In this document: positions 54,011 through 62,854 of the stretch, piece by piece
How positions within the stretch are numbered: position 1 is the first letter of the stretch
How the letters are laid out: the number at the start of each line of letters is the position of its first letter
Assembly (NCBI RefSeq): GCF_031157315.1
Contig: NZ_JAVIFU010000005.1
Coordinates: forward strand, 124,001 to 188,000
DNA length: 64,000 nt
Origin: Paenibacillus sp. LHD-38
Lineage (GTDB): Bacteria > Bacillota > Bacilli > Paenibacillales > Paenibacillaceae
Reading direction: 5' to 3'
Notes under the pieces: generated by a model
Seen by the model: only the letters and a program-made list of their open reading frames with translations
What the model was told of the DNA's origin: nothing
The model's database searches: none
Translations under genes and position numbers: made by a program

Positions 54011-55006
54011 ATAACTTCGTTTATGTTTACGAATATACTCACTTATTCATTCTGTTCCTCATGTATAGCTATCGTTTGTTAAAGAATTGTCCGTAATTAG
54101 GAGTAAATTCGCCTTCAAACGTCAGCCTTCCCTGCAAAACGACTAAAATAGCCATTATATGGGCTTTTTTTCGCCGGGAAGCCGCATCTATTTCATTTTT
54201 TAGTGAGGGAGCATTAAAGCAATCGCTCAATTTCGGCTCTCATATCGAGTGGTTCATAGGTTGATTCGAACTGTTTTACGACGTTTCCTTCGCGGTCAAT
54301 TAGAAATTTGGTGAAGTTCCATTTAATGGAACTTTCTACCAGGTAATGCAGCAGTTTCTCATCAAGGAAGGCATTTAGCATTTTGCCGCTCGGCTCGTTT
54401 GTGTCAAAACCTTCGAAGGGTGCTTCCTCCGTTAAATATTTGAATAAGGGATGAGCCGTTTCGTCCCGAACGCCTGTCTTGCCGAAAAGTGGAAACGTAA
54501 CACCATAGATAACTTCGTTTATGTTTACGAATATACTCACTTATTCATTCTGTTCCTCATGTATAGCTATCGTTTGTTATACAATTGTCCGTAATTAGGT
54601 GTAAATTCGCCTTCAAACGTCAGCCTTCCCTGCAAAACGACTAAAATAGCCATTATATGGGCTTTTTTTCGCCGGGAAGCCGCATCTATTTCATTTTTTA
54701 GTGAGGGAGCATTAAAGCAATCGCTCAATTTCGGCTCTCATATCGAGTGGTTCATAGGTTGATTCGAACCGTTTTACGACGTTTCCTTCGCGGTCAATTA
54801 GAAATTTGGTAAAGTTCCATTTAATGGAATTCCCTAATAAGTAATGCGGCAGTTTCTCATCAAGGAAGGCATTTAGCATTTTGCCGCTCGGCTCGCTTGT
54901 GTCAAAACCTTCGAAGGGTGCTTCCTCCGTTAAATATTTGAATAGAGGATGAGCCTTTTCGTCCCGCACGTCCGTCTTGTCGAAGAGCGGAAACGTAACA
55001 CCGTAG
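54011..55006. repeat. 498-bp direct tandem duplication (gpx 3' part plus flank)
   Basis: 54011-54508 and 54509-55006 are two copies in direct repeat, both starting ATAACTTCGTTTATG or its counterpart region in the second gpx copy. They differ by scattered substitutions and one cluster. The junction falls inside gpx, leaving a headless copy on the left. Confidence 0.85.
54214..54508 (-). pseudogene. Headless second copy of gpx
   Basis: Encodes the C-terminal 97 residues of the peroxidase (from YGVTFPLFGKTG to the shared end AEIERLL), lacking the catalytic Cys and Gln. The open frame extends 10 codons into the duplicated flank and could start at MSIFVNINEV (54540), but no ribosome site is present. 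It keeps WNFTKFL. A cluster of changes (LLHYLVESS against LPHYLLGNS) differs from the intact copy. Confidence 0.75.
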
Positions 55007-55257
55007 TTCAGTTGGCAGAAGCTTTGAACATCGGAATTCGCACCTGGCTCCTGTTCGCCAAACTGATTGCTCGGAAAACCAAGAATCTCAAGCCCTTGAT
55101 CCTTATATTCTCCATATAACTTTTGCAGATCCGTGTATTGCGGCGTAAAGCCGCATTTACTTGCCGTATTGACGACAATCAACACCTTGCCCTTATATTG
55201 CTCCATGCTCTGCTGTTCACCTTTTATTGTCTCTAGTTCGTATGAATAAATGCTCAT
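54712..55257 (-). CDS. Glutathione peroxidase family thiol peroxidase
   Basis: Protein of 181 residues from the ATG at 55257 (GGAGGCAGTTGGC upstream). NTASKCGFTPQY carries the peroxidatic Cys (not selenocysteine); GFPSNQFGEQEPG supplies the Gln; IKWNFTKFLI supplies the Trp and Asn. Bacterial members usually use thioredoxin as reductant. Its 3' half was duplicated in tandem. An OhrR/MarR-like inverted repeat lies upstream. Confidence 0.93.
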   Translation of the reverse strand: MSIYSYELETIKGEQQSMEQYKGKVLIVVNTASKCGFTPQYTDLQKLYGEYKDQGLEILGFPSNQFGEQEPGANSDVQSFCQLNYGVTFPLFDKTDVRDEKAHPLFKYLTEEAPFEGFDTSEPSGKMLNAFLDEKLPHYLLGNSIKWNFTKFLIDREGNVVKRFESTYEPLDMRAEIERLL

Positions 55258-55298
55258 TGCCAACTGCCTCCTCTAACGGATTTTGATTTTTAAAAATT

Positions 55299-55314
55299 AA
55301 ATTGCATACAATTT
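55299..55314. promoter_or_regulatory. MarR/OhrR-like inverted repeat upstream of gpx
   Basis: AAATTGCATACAATTT is an inverted repeat of AAATTG/CAATTT with a four-base centre, similar to OhrR-type operators. It lies about 42 bases upstream of the gpx start. Confidence 0.45.
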
Positions 55315-55356
55315 ATTATATAAGAAGAATAACACGCACAATGAACGACTGTCAAC

Positions 55357-55404
55357 GAAAAAGGACTGCTACTCAGGCGTTTTACAACCTGCGTGCAGTC
55401 CTTG
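55357..55404 (-). terminator. Terminator of the DUF2252 gene
   Basis: AAGGACTGC and GCAGTCCTT with an inner AGGCG/CGCCT-like stem; the minus strand continues TTTTTCG. Confidence 0.8.
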
Positions 55405-55422
55405 CCGTATGAAGCTGTATGA

Positions 55423-56763
55423 TTACGATTGCTTCTTTCTTCCGCTCAGCCAATCCGTAAATAATGCATAATCCTGTTCCACTTGATCGGCATAGGAGAT
55501 TGCCCAATTCGCAATCGAGGTACAAAATGCATCCTCATCATTGCCCATCGCCTTCACGATTTCAATCTCGCTGTGATAGGCCAATATCCCTTGTACCACA
55601 TCAACATCGGCACGTGCATGCAGCTTGGCTGTCAGCCTTCCCATCGTAGCCGTCACAGACAGCAGGTCACCTGCTGTTTCAAGCGCTTCAAGATTAAGCT
55701 TTTTCTTATACGGAGAACGCTCCCGCACATAAAATTGCCGATCCCCGATCGACAGCCACCCGAGATAAGGATCTGCCTCGTGATGCATCGCTTTCTGCGT
55801 CATTGTTACCCGTTTCCCCTGATGTTCGAACAGCGACCAGAACGTCTCGTCGTAAGGCATAAAGTAGGCTGGAACCGGAACGCGCACTTCTTTTACCTCA
55901 AGTACGATATCATCCCCGCCCTGCTCTTCCTCTCCCGCTTCAATTAATACATAAAATCGGTCAAGGCCGATAGAGGCCGTGCCTGAGCCATGCTTCACCG
56001 CAATATCTTTCACTTGAAAATGGCGCAATTCTGCCGCGTCATCCGCTGCGACTGTAGTTAAATACATCGGCCAGGCCTCAAGCAGCTCTTCACGCTCCTT
56101 GTCGGTCGGCGATACAATTTCATCGGTAGTCGCAAACTCGCGGTGCTCCTGTACCAGCGCAGTAACCTTCTCCAAGAAATGCTGGTCTTTACGCTTTTGC
56201 AGCTTTTTCAGAAGCTTCTTTACGGGACCCTCGGCACGTTCCATATCTATCGCATAGGTACCCGGGTCATCCTTGCCTTTCACAAAACGGCGCATTTGCT
56301 TCGAATAAGCCTGCAGATATGCCTCTATTGCGCTGATCTGACTGTCATAAGGCTGCCCCTTCAGCCTGCCGACCAGCGCAATGCTTACGGACATCCGGAT
56401 CAGATCGTATAAATACGAGCCCAAATAACCCTCGTCGAAATCATTCACGTCATAGACAAGCGCACCGCGTTCATTGCGGAAAGCGCCAAAATTCTCGAAA
56501 TGCAGATCGCCCTGAATCCAGGTTGGACGGTTGATTGGTGTATGGTATGGAAACCACTCCCGCGACACATCGAAATAAAATAAATAAGCGCTTCCGCGAA
56601 AGAAGGAAAAAGGCGTTTCCGACATTTTAATATACTTTTCTTCACGCTTGCTGCGCTCCAGCCTCATCAATTTCTGATCGAATTCCTGAAAAATCGCGGA
56701 TAATGTCCGCCTTCTTAGTTTGTTTTGGGTCAGCTTCACTCGTTCAGTCAGCTTTGGATCCAT
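55423..56763 (-). CDS. DUF2252 family protein
   Basis: Protein of 446 residues from the ATG at 56763 (GGGGGAG upstream). FSFFRGSAYLFYFDV, GDLHFENFGAFRNERG and VNDFDEGYLGSYLYDLIRM are DUF2252 signatures and resemble aminoglycoside phosphotransferase-like kinase folds (HxxxN and D). No reaction is established. It precedes the ccdC gene's end by 21 bases on the same strand. Confidence 0.9.
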   Translation of the reverse strand: MDPKLTERVKLTQNKLRRRTLSAIFQEFDQKLMRLERSKREEKYIKMSETPFSFFRGSAYLFYFDVSREWFPYHTPINRPTWIQGDLHFENFGAFRNERGALVYDVNDFDEGYLGSYLYDLIRMSVSIALVGRLKGQPYDSQISAIEAYLQAYSKQMRRFVKGKDDPGTYAIDMERAEGPVKKLLKKLQKRKDQHFLEKVTALVQEHREFATTDEIVSPTDKEREELLEAWPMYLTTVAADDAAELRHFQVKDIAVKHGSGTASIGLDRFYVLIEAGEEEQGGDDIVLEVKEVRVPVPAYFMPYDETFWSLFEHQGKRVTMTQKAMHHEADPYLGWLSIGDRQFYVRERSPYKKKLNLEALETAGDLLSVTATMGRLTAKLHARADVDVVQGILAYHSEIEIVKAMGNDEDAFCTSIANWAISYADQVEQDYALFTDWLSGRKKQS

Positions 56764-56783
56764 ACGTCTCTCCCCCATTTACA

Positions 56784-57314
56784 CTATGAATCTACTTTTT
56801 GCAGCCTCATGAAATCACTAATCATAGCAAGACGCCACGGCACGATCATGCCAAACGCAAGCAAATAGAAAATAGCTCCGGTTTGCGGTATCGACATATA
56901 CTGCTCAACGACGCGATGCAAGGACAGCCGTATGACGAACAGGGTCATCATAATGAAAATGAATGCTTTCGAGCGTCTAACATAAATTTCGGATTCCACA
57001 CGTTCCAAACGTGTCGTTACGATTAATGGAAACGCGAAAATCAGCAATCCCGTTAAGAAAGCGGACAGCCCCCACACCCACGGAATATGTGTGGCAGAGA
57101 ACGCAAACATAATGAAGCCCGTTGCCATGCCTAGCGGCGGAATAGCGATTTTTCGCAAAGTGGTCGGCTTTTTTCCTGCACGGATACGAAATATAATAAG
57201 TGTGAGGCCAGCTATTGCCGATACGATGATCGAGCCGATTTGGATCAAGTGTGTTGACAGCAACACCGCATCCTCCCCCGTTTCATTGAAAACATATTCT
57301 ATTATTTCTTTCAT
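56784..57314 (-). CDS. CcdC family membrane protein
   Basis: Protein of 176 residues from the ATG at 57314; the ribosome site is weak. Five membrane helices. RIRAGKKPTTLRKIAIPPLG, FAFPLIVTTRLERVESEIYV and RRSKAFIFIMMTLFVIRLSL match CcdC, linked to cytochrome c maturation or thiol redox in Bacillus. No cytochrome genes are nearby, and a gene fused or paired with DUF2252 is unusual. Confidence 0.85.
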   Translation of the reverse strand: MKEIIEYVFNETGEDAVLLSTHLIQIGSIIVSAIAGLTLIIFRIRAGKKPTTLRKIAIPPLGMATGFIMFAFSATHIPWVWGLSAFLTGLLIFAFPLIVTTRLERVESEIYVRRSKAFIFIMMTLFVIRLSLHRVVEQYMSIPQTGAIFYLLAFGMIVPWRLAMISDFMRLQKVDS

Positions 57315-57437
57315 CGTACTGTAAAACCATACGCACTGCAAATGATGTATGGCTTAGGCACCCCTAGCGAATGTAACCGGAAAAAAGGTGCCTAGTCTTG
57401 GCTTTGACGTTCTTTGCAAAACGTTCCCCTATTCCGC

Positions 57438-59054
57438 TTAATCCGTATCCTTAAGACGGAATGCCTTCGGCGATATGCCCTCCTGCTTTTTGAATACCTT
57501 GCTGAAATATTTCTCGTCATGAAACCCGACCATTTCAGCAATTTTGGCAACACGCAAATTGGGATTGACCATCAACAACTTGGCTTTATCGATCCGAATG
57601 CCTGTTATGTAGTCGGTAATGTTGATGCCATATTCCTGTTTAAACTTGCGGGACACATATTCGCGGCTGACAAAAAACCGCTTCGCTATATCCTGCAGGG
57701 ATAGCTCGTCTCTGTAATGCTGGTCAATAAAACTCGCAATATCGCTCATTTTCGTTTTCTCCTGCGCTTGGCGCTGAACGATTGCCTGCGATAAACGCTG
57801 CAAAAGCCGGTAAGACCATTCACGCCAATCCTGCAGTGAGAAGGCGCCCGCATTCACATAAGGAGAATTTTCCGCCAGCTCCTCTGCGCTCAGCAGCGCG
57901 TCCTCTTCGACGGCCTGCCGGCCCGGAGCCTCACGAAGCAGCCTGGCGCAAAAAAGCAGCACCTCTGTTTTATATTCGTCCAGCATATAAGGTGAAATAT
58001 GGCCCGTTAAACGCGCCGCCTCCAGCCAACGTCCCGATGCCGCGGCCAGCTGTTCATCGACTCCACTAAGCGCCGCAACCTTCCACTCCTCTTCCCAATC
58101 CGAGAAGGCGATTCGTTTCACATTCTTATCTTCCTCGCAGCTGTGCAGATAATCATTCGCGGACAGTGTGTTTCGCCCCGATAAAGCAGCTAATGCTTCC
58201 TCATATTGAACAGGCATAGCTTCCGGGAAATCGCCTGCTTTGCTCAGTCCCGCATGCATACGCCGCTGCAGTGTTATAAATATGCCTTCATTAATATCTT
58301 GAAGGATAACAGGCAGTTGCTCATTCTCGCCCCATACGGCAATGACGATCTCCGTCGGCGCTCCCCAGTGCCGAAACGCGACGCCGCGCTTCTTGGCGAT
58401 TAGAAACTCATTACATATATTTATAATCGCAAAATGCAGCAGATCGCTGTCCCAGGCAAATCGCTCTTGAAGCTGCTTATCGCTTGCATCAACCTGCAGC
58501 AGCGCAAGCCGCGCCTTCATTGCCCCTTCAGGAATGAGCCCTTCCTCCTGCAGCCTCCGCACAGCCATTTGCGCCGTTTTTGGTTCATTGATGAGCCCCG
58601 TCAGAAGCTTCTCGCCATATACCGGCTTGAATTCATTGAGCCGCATGCTCTGCTTCTGCCGATCAGTCCGCTCTTGCTGCTCCAGCCGCCACTGTGATGC
58701 AGCTTTTGCAACCGCCGCATTGATCGCCTCCGGCTCAATCGGCTTCAGCAAATAATCGATCCCGCCATGGCGCACCGCCTCGCGAACGAAATCAAAATCG
58801 CCGCGTCCGCTCACTACAATAAACTTCACCGTGCCCGCAAACTCATTGACGGCAGCCATCAGATCTACGCCGCTTCCTTCCGGCATCATCATATCCATAA
58901 TGACAATGGCTGGCTTGTCCTGTCTCATCCGCTGAATCGCTTCAAAACCGCCGCCAGCCTCTTCTATTTCCGTAATCCCATGCAGTTCCCAGTTCACAAG
59001 CAGCCTAACCGCTTTTCTTACGCGGGCCTCATCATCCACGATTAACGCTTTCAT
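57438..59054 (-). CDS. Response regulator with AraC-type output domain (YesN-like)
   Basis: Protein of 538 residues. The receiver domain (residues 1-120) has the phospho-acceptor Asp54 in VIMDMMMPEGSG and Lys in YLLKPIEP. A long middle region of unknown fold follows. The C-terminal 100 residues hold two AraC helix-turn-helix motifs (LQDIAKRFFVSREYVSRKFK, AEMVGFHDEKYFSKVFKKQ). It overlaps the kinase gene by 23 bases and likely activates the divergent sugar importer. Confidence 0.95.
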   Translation of the reverse strand: MKALIVDDEARVRKAVRLLVNWELHGITEIEEAGGGFEAIQRMRQDKPAIVIMDMMMPEGSGVDLMAAVNEFAGTVKFIVVSGRGDFDFVREAVRHGGIDYLLKPIEPEAINAAVAKAASQWRLEQQERTDRQKQSMRLNEFKPVYGEKLLTGLINEPKTAQMAVRRLQEEGLIPEGAMKARLALLQVDASDKQLQERFAWDSDLLHFAIINICNEFLIAKKRGVAFRHWGAPTEIVIAVWGENEQLPVILQDINEGIFITLQRRMHAGLSKAGDFPEAMPVQYEEALAALSGRNTLSANDYLHSCEEDKNVKRIAFSDWEEEWKVAALSGVDEQLAAASGRWLEAARLTGHISPYMLDEYKTEVLLFCARLLREAPGRQAVEEDALLSAEELAENSPYVNAGAFSLQDWREWSYRLLQRLSQAIVQRQAQEKTKMSDIASFIDQHYRDELSLQDIAKRFFVSREYVSRKFKQEYGINITDYITGIRIDKAKLLMVNPNLRVAKIAEMVGFHDEKYFSKVFKKQEGISPKAFRLKDTD

Positions 59055-60948
59055 CCTTATCCCCTCCCTTCTCCAGCATCCTCTTCATAATTAGCGTAAT
59101 CCTTACCCCTTTTGGCTCTATATTCTCAACCTCTAGCCGTGCTTCGTCTCCGTACACCATATGCATGCGGGCGAGTACATTGTTTAATCCAATCTTAGGC
59201 TCGGCGCCAGCTTGAGCAAGCATGACGGAATGGCCTGCACTGACCGCCTTAGAATCTTCGCTGCGTTCATGCGCTCCTCCCGTGGGAGCTTCATCCAGGA
59301 CAGCTTCCCGAAACTGAACGCTGGCAAGCTCCCGCCGCAGCTCCGACAACCGTTTCTGCGGAATCGCTGCGCCGTTATTTTCAACGATGATCTCTAACAT
59401 GCCATCGTCCTCGCAGAGCCGCGCCCGCAAGGAAAGCTGGCCATCCTCCGCAGACTTGTCCATGCCATGCTTAAAATAATTTTCAATAACGGGCTGCAGC
59501 AGCATTTTCGGCATTTCTGCGCTGAGCAGCGCATCCGCCACTTCAACTTGAAATTCAAACCGGTTCTCATAGCGCTCTCTCTGAAGCTCAACGTATGCCT
59601 TTAAATGAGCCAGCTCATCCTTCAGCGTAATCGTCTTTGCCTCATTATCCATGCTGTAACGCATCATCCGGGCAAGCGCAGACAGCAGCGCATAAATGCG
59701 GGGCACACCTATCTCCAGCGCCAGCGTTCCAATGATTTGGATGGTGTTATTCAGAAAATGCGGATTGATCTGAGCCTGCAGCGCCCGCAGCTGATTAGTC
59801 TTATTCGCAAGCTCCAGCTTGTATTCGCGCAAAATCAAATTATTTATCGTGTCCATCATGCTTCGGAAGCGCACAACGACCAATCCGATCTCATCATTGC
59901 CCGAGTGCTGTATGGGCACATTCAAATTTCCAGCCTGAACCTGATTCATATAACGGACGAGCTGCTTTATCGGAGCCGTTATACGGAGAGAAACAACAAT
60001 CGTCGCTGCTGCGATAACAGCAAGAGACAATGCAAGCAGAAGCAAATTAATGGCCGCTGCCTGATTGGCCTCCCGAATGAGGTAAGAAGTAGGAATACGC
60101 TTTACAATCGTCCAATTCGCAATCGATGCTTTTACGCGTTCATAGACAAATAACGCGCCGTCCTGCTCAAAATGACCACTTCCCTCGTCACCGCGTGCCA
60201 AAGCCCCGTCATACCATGCAGCCTTAAGCGGTTTTCCAAGCAGCGCTTCATCATCCGCGAATATCACATTGCCGTTATTGTCGACTACGTACAAATCTTC
60301 CTCGCTGCGGTCATAAAGCTGCAAAACGATATCCGTAAGCAGCGAAAGCTTCACGTCTATCGAGACATAGCCGAGCTTTTCATTAGAAGGAATAAGCTCG
60401 ATGCGGCGATGCAGCGTAAATACCATTTCGCTCGGCTGCTGAGGCTGCAGGGAGGAGAAGCCGTAGGTGTGGCTCCTATGCGTAGGCTGAAGCGCCGTGC
60501 TCTCCCCGCTTCCTACATAAGCATCCAGCTCGGAGAACGGCTCAATATCATTTGACCGTTTGGCGCCCGCTACATTCGTAACGATCGTTGCCCGCTTGCC
60601 AAGGCTTGCGTACAAATACACCTGATGCACATCCGGCACGGATGACTTCATGTACGACATCGCAGCGAACACGCGGCTATCCGTTTGGAAATCCTCTAAC
60701 CCCGTCTGCAGCTGCCGGTAAAGCTCCGCATCCGAATAAACGTTAAGCGAGCCGAGGCTCAGCTCTTCCAGCACCCCTGTCACGTTCCGCTGACCTTGAT
60801 ACAGCAGGTTTTGCGTATCCTCCAGTGCCCTTTCTTTCATCGAGTGAGTCGTATAGCTGTAGGAAACAATCATCGTTGTCACGATGGGAACAATCGTCGC
60901 AAACAACATAAAAACGATTAATTTTGTTCGTATACTATTAAATTTCAA
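59032..60948 (-). CDS. Sensor histidine kinase (YesM-like)
   Basis: Protein of 638 residues from the TTG at 60948, with GGAGG ten bases upstream. Two membrane helices enclose a long extracytoplasmic sensor (about residues 30-280). HAMP follows, then the kinase core with the phospho-acceptor His in LQAQINPHFLNNTIQIIGTL and the N-box in MLLQPVIENYFKHGMD. A stretch of 40 residues between the N- and G-boxes is extended. Pairs with the response regulator. Confidence 0.94.
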   Translation of the reverse strand: MKFNSIRTKLIVFMLFATIVPIVTTMIVSYSYTTHSMKERALEDTQNLLYQGQRNVTGVLEELSLGSLNVYSDAELYRQLQTGLEDFQTDSRVFAAMSYMKSSVPDVHQVYLYASLGKRATIVTNVAGAKRSNDIEPFSELDAYVGSGESTALQPTHRSHTYGFSSLQPQQPSEMVFTLHRRIELIPSNEKLGYVSIDVKLSLLTDIVLQLYDRSEEDLYVVDNNGNVIFADDEALLGKPLKAAWYDGALARGDEGSGHFEQDGALFVYERVKASIANWTIVKRIPTSYLIREANQAAAINLLLLALSLAVIAAATIVVSLRITAPIKQLVRYMNQVQAGNLNVPIQHSGNDEIGLVVVRFRSMMDTINNLILREYKLELANKTNQLRALQAQINPHFLNNTIQIIGTLALEIGVPRIYALLSALARMMRYSMDNEAKTITLKDELAHLKAYVELQRERYENRFEFQVEVADALLSAEMPKMLLQPVIENYFKHGMDKSAEDGQLSLRARLCEDDGMLEIIVENNGAAIPQKRLSELRRELASVQFREAVLDEAPTGGAHERSEDSKAVSAGHSVMLAQAGAEPKIGLNNVLARMHMVYGDEARLEVENIEPKGVRITLIMKRMLEKGGDKDESVNRG

Positions 60949-61079
60949 GGGTAAACTACCTCCGCTCCGATCAATATATTGCACCTGACCGGTCACATCC
61001 GTCGGTGTTTATCGATCTCTGAGACTTGCATAATTAAACATACATTAGTTTTCTGGTGAAAAGAAAGGGGAGTTCTTCG

Positions 61080-61961
61080 ATGGGCAGCAAGAGAATGTCC
61101 GGATGGTGGCCGCAATTCGTATTCGTGGGACCCGTTACCATCTTTTTTCTACTTATTATGATTATCCCGTTTCTGCTTGGCATGTACTACTCGTTTACCG
61201 ATTGGAACGGCGTAGCAGGAACTGTAAACTGGGTTGGCTTCGATAACTTCAAACAAATCTTTACGAATGATGCCGATTTCTGGTCTTCCTTTTGGTTTAC
61301 GATTCGCTTTACAATCGTCGGCGTCCTCTTAACCAATCTTGTCGGCTTCTTTCTAGCTTACCTGCTGACGAAGAAGCTGAAATCCCGCAATGTGCTGCGG
61401 ACGATCTTCTTTATGCCGAACGTCATCGGCGGTCTGCTGCTCGGCTTCATTTGGCAGTTTATCTTTGTAAAAGGATTCTCAACCGTCGGCGACATGACCG
61501 GCTGGTCGTTCTTCAACCTTCCCTGGCTTGGGGATGAAACGACGGGCTTCTGGGGCATCACGATGGTATTCGTATGGCAGTCGGCCGGTTATCTGATGGT
61601 TGTCTATATCGCTTCCCTAACGAATGTATCGAAGGAAGTGCTTGAAGCCGCTGAGATCGACGGGGCCACGCGCATGCAGGTGCTTCGCAGCATTATTTTA
61701 CCGCTCATCATGCCTGCGATCACGGTTTGTTTGTTCCTCGCCATCTCTTGGTCATTCAAAATGTTCGATCTCAACCTGTCGCTCACCAAAGGCGGACCGT
61801 TCAAATCAACGGAATCCGTTGCGCTTAACATCTATGCCGAGGCGTTCCAGAACAACCGCTACGGTCTCGGTACGGCCAAATCATTAATCTTCTTTATCGT
61901 CGTTGCGGTCATTACGCTCATTCAGGTTCGCGTCACCAAGAGCAAGGAGGTTGAAGCTTAA
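61080..61961 (+). CDS. Sugar ABC transporter permease, CUT1 family (first)
   Basis: Protein of 293 residues from the ATG at 61080 (GGGGAG upstream). Six membrane helices. The EAA loop EAAEIDGATRMQVLRSIILP (about residues 196-215) contacts the ATPase. First gene of a divergent operon opposite the kinase gene; no ATPase gene is seen, as in many CUT1 systems served by a shared MsmX-type ATPase. Confidence 0.94.
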   Translation: MGSKRMSGWWPQFVFVGPVTIFFLLIMIIPFLLGMYYSFTDWNGVAGTVNWVGFDNFKQIFTNDADFWSSFWFTIRFTIVGVLLTNLVGFFLAYLLTKKLKSRNVLRTIFFMPNVIGGLLLGFIWQFIFVKGFSTVGDMTGWSFFNLPWLGDETTGFWGITMVFVWQSAGYLMVVYIASLTNVSKEVLEAAEIDGATRMQVLRSIILPLIMPAITVCLFLAISWSFKMFDLNLSLTKGGPFKSTESVALNIYAEAFQNNRYGLGTAKSLIFFIVVAVITLIQVRVTKSKEVEA

Positions 61962-62794
61962 TGGATACCAAAAAATATACCGGAAAGCTGTTCATCACCG
62001 AAGCGGTTATGATCATCGTCGGCCTTCTGTTTCTCGCGCCGTTCTATTTCCTGCTTGTGAACTCGGTCAAACCCTTCGGCGAGATCATGACCAATTCAGC
62101 CAGCTGGCCGCAGGTTTTTAACTGGGAAAACTATTCCCGCGCTTGGAAGCTGACGCGCTTTCCGCAAGCTTTTAGCAACTCGATGATCATCACGGTTGTG
62201 ACCGTCGTCCTGACTGCGCTTATCAGCGCGATGGGCGCATACCGGATGGTTCGGGCGAACACTCGCTTTAACCGCGTTTTGTTTATGCTTTTTGTAGCAG
62301 CTATGGTTATTCCGTTCCAGTCGATCATGATTCCTTTGTTAAAAGTCGTGAACGTGCTTGGCGTCAATAATAGTATGTACGGTCTTATTATGTGTTATCT
62401 CGGACTCGGCGCTCCGCTTTCGCTGTTCCTGTTTCACGGCTTCATCAAAGCGATTCCGCTTGAAATCGAAGAGGCAGCGACCGTTGACGGCTGCAATCCG
62501 ATTACCGTGTTCTTCCGGATCGTATTGCCCCTGCTTAAGCCGATGCTAATGACCGTTATTATTTTGAACTGCCTATGGGTGTGGAATGATTACTTGCTTC
62601 CATCGCTTATTTTGCAAAAACCCGACATGCGGACGATTCCGCTCGCGACCTTCGCGTTCTTCGGTCAATATACGAAGCAATGGGATCTTGCGCTTCCGGC
62701 GCTCGTGCTCGGCATTGCTCCAATCGTAGCTTTCTTCCTGCTGTTGCAGCGTTACATCGTTGAGGGAGTAGCGGCAGGTTCGGTTAAAGGCTAA
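61961..62794 (+). CDS. Sugar ABC transporter permease, CUT1 family (second)
   Basis: Protein of 277 residues. Six membrane helices with the EAA loop EEAATVDGCNPITVFFRIVL (about residues 169-188). The ATG overlaps the first permease stop (TAATG) and follows AAGGAGG. It forms a heterodimer channel with the first permease. Confidence 0.94.
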   Translation: MDTKKYTGKLFITEAVMIIVGLLFLAPFYFLLVNSVKPFGEIMTNSASWPQVFNWENYSRAWKLTRFPQAFSNSMIITVVTVVLTALISAMGAYRMVRANTRFNRVLFMLFVAAMVIPFQSIMIPLLKVVNVLGVNNSMYGLIMCYLGLGAPLSLFLFHGFIKAIPLEIEEAATVDGCNPITVFFRIVLPLLKPMLMTVIILNCLWVWNDYLLPSLILQKPDMRTIPLATFAFFGQYTKQWDLALPALVLGIAPIVAFFLLLQRYIVEGVAAGSVKG

Positions 62795-62854
62795 CGCTTG
62801 TAATTGAACAGTCGATTCCATATAATAAACCATTAATCAAGGGGGATTTACATC

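Noticed and set aside
54712..55257. Selenocysteine glutathione peroxidase
   Set aside because: The catalytic position is a Cys codon; no in-frame UGA.
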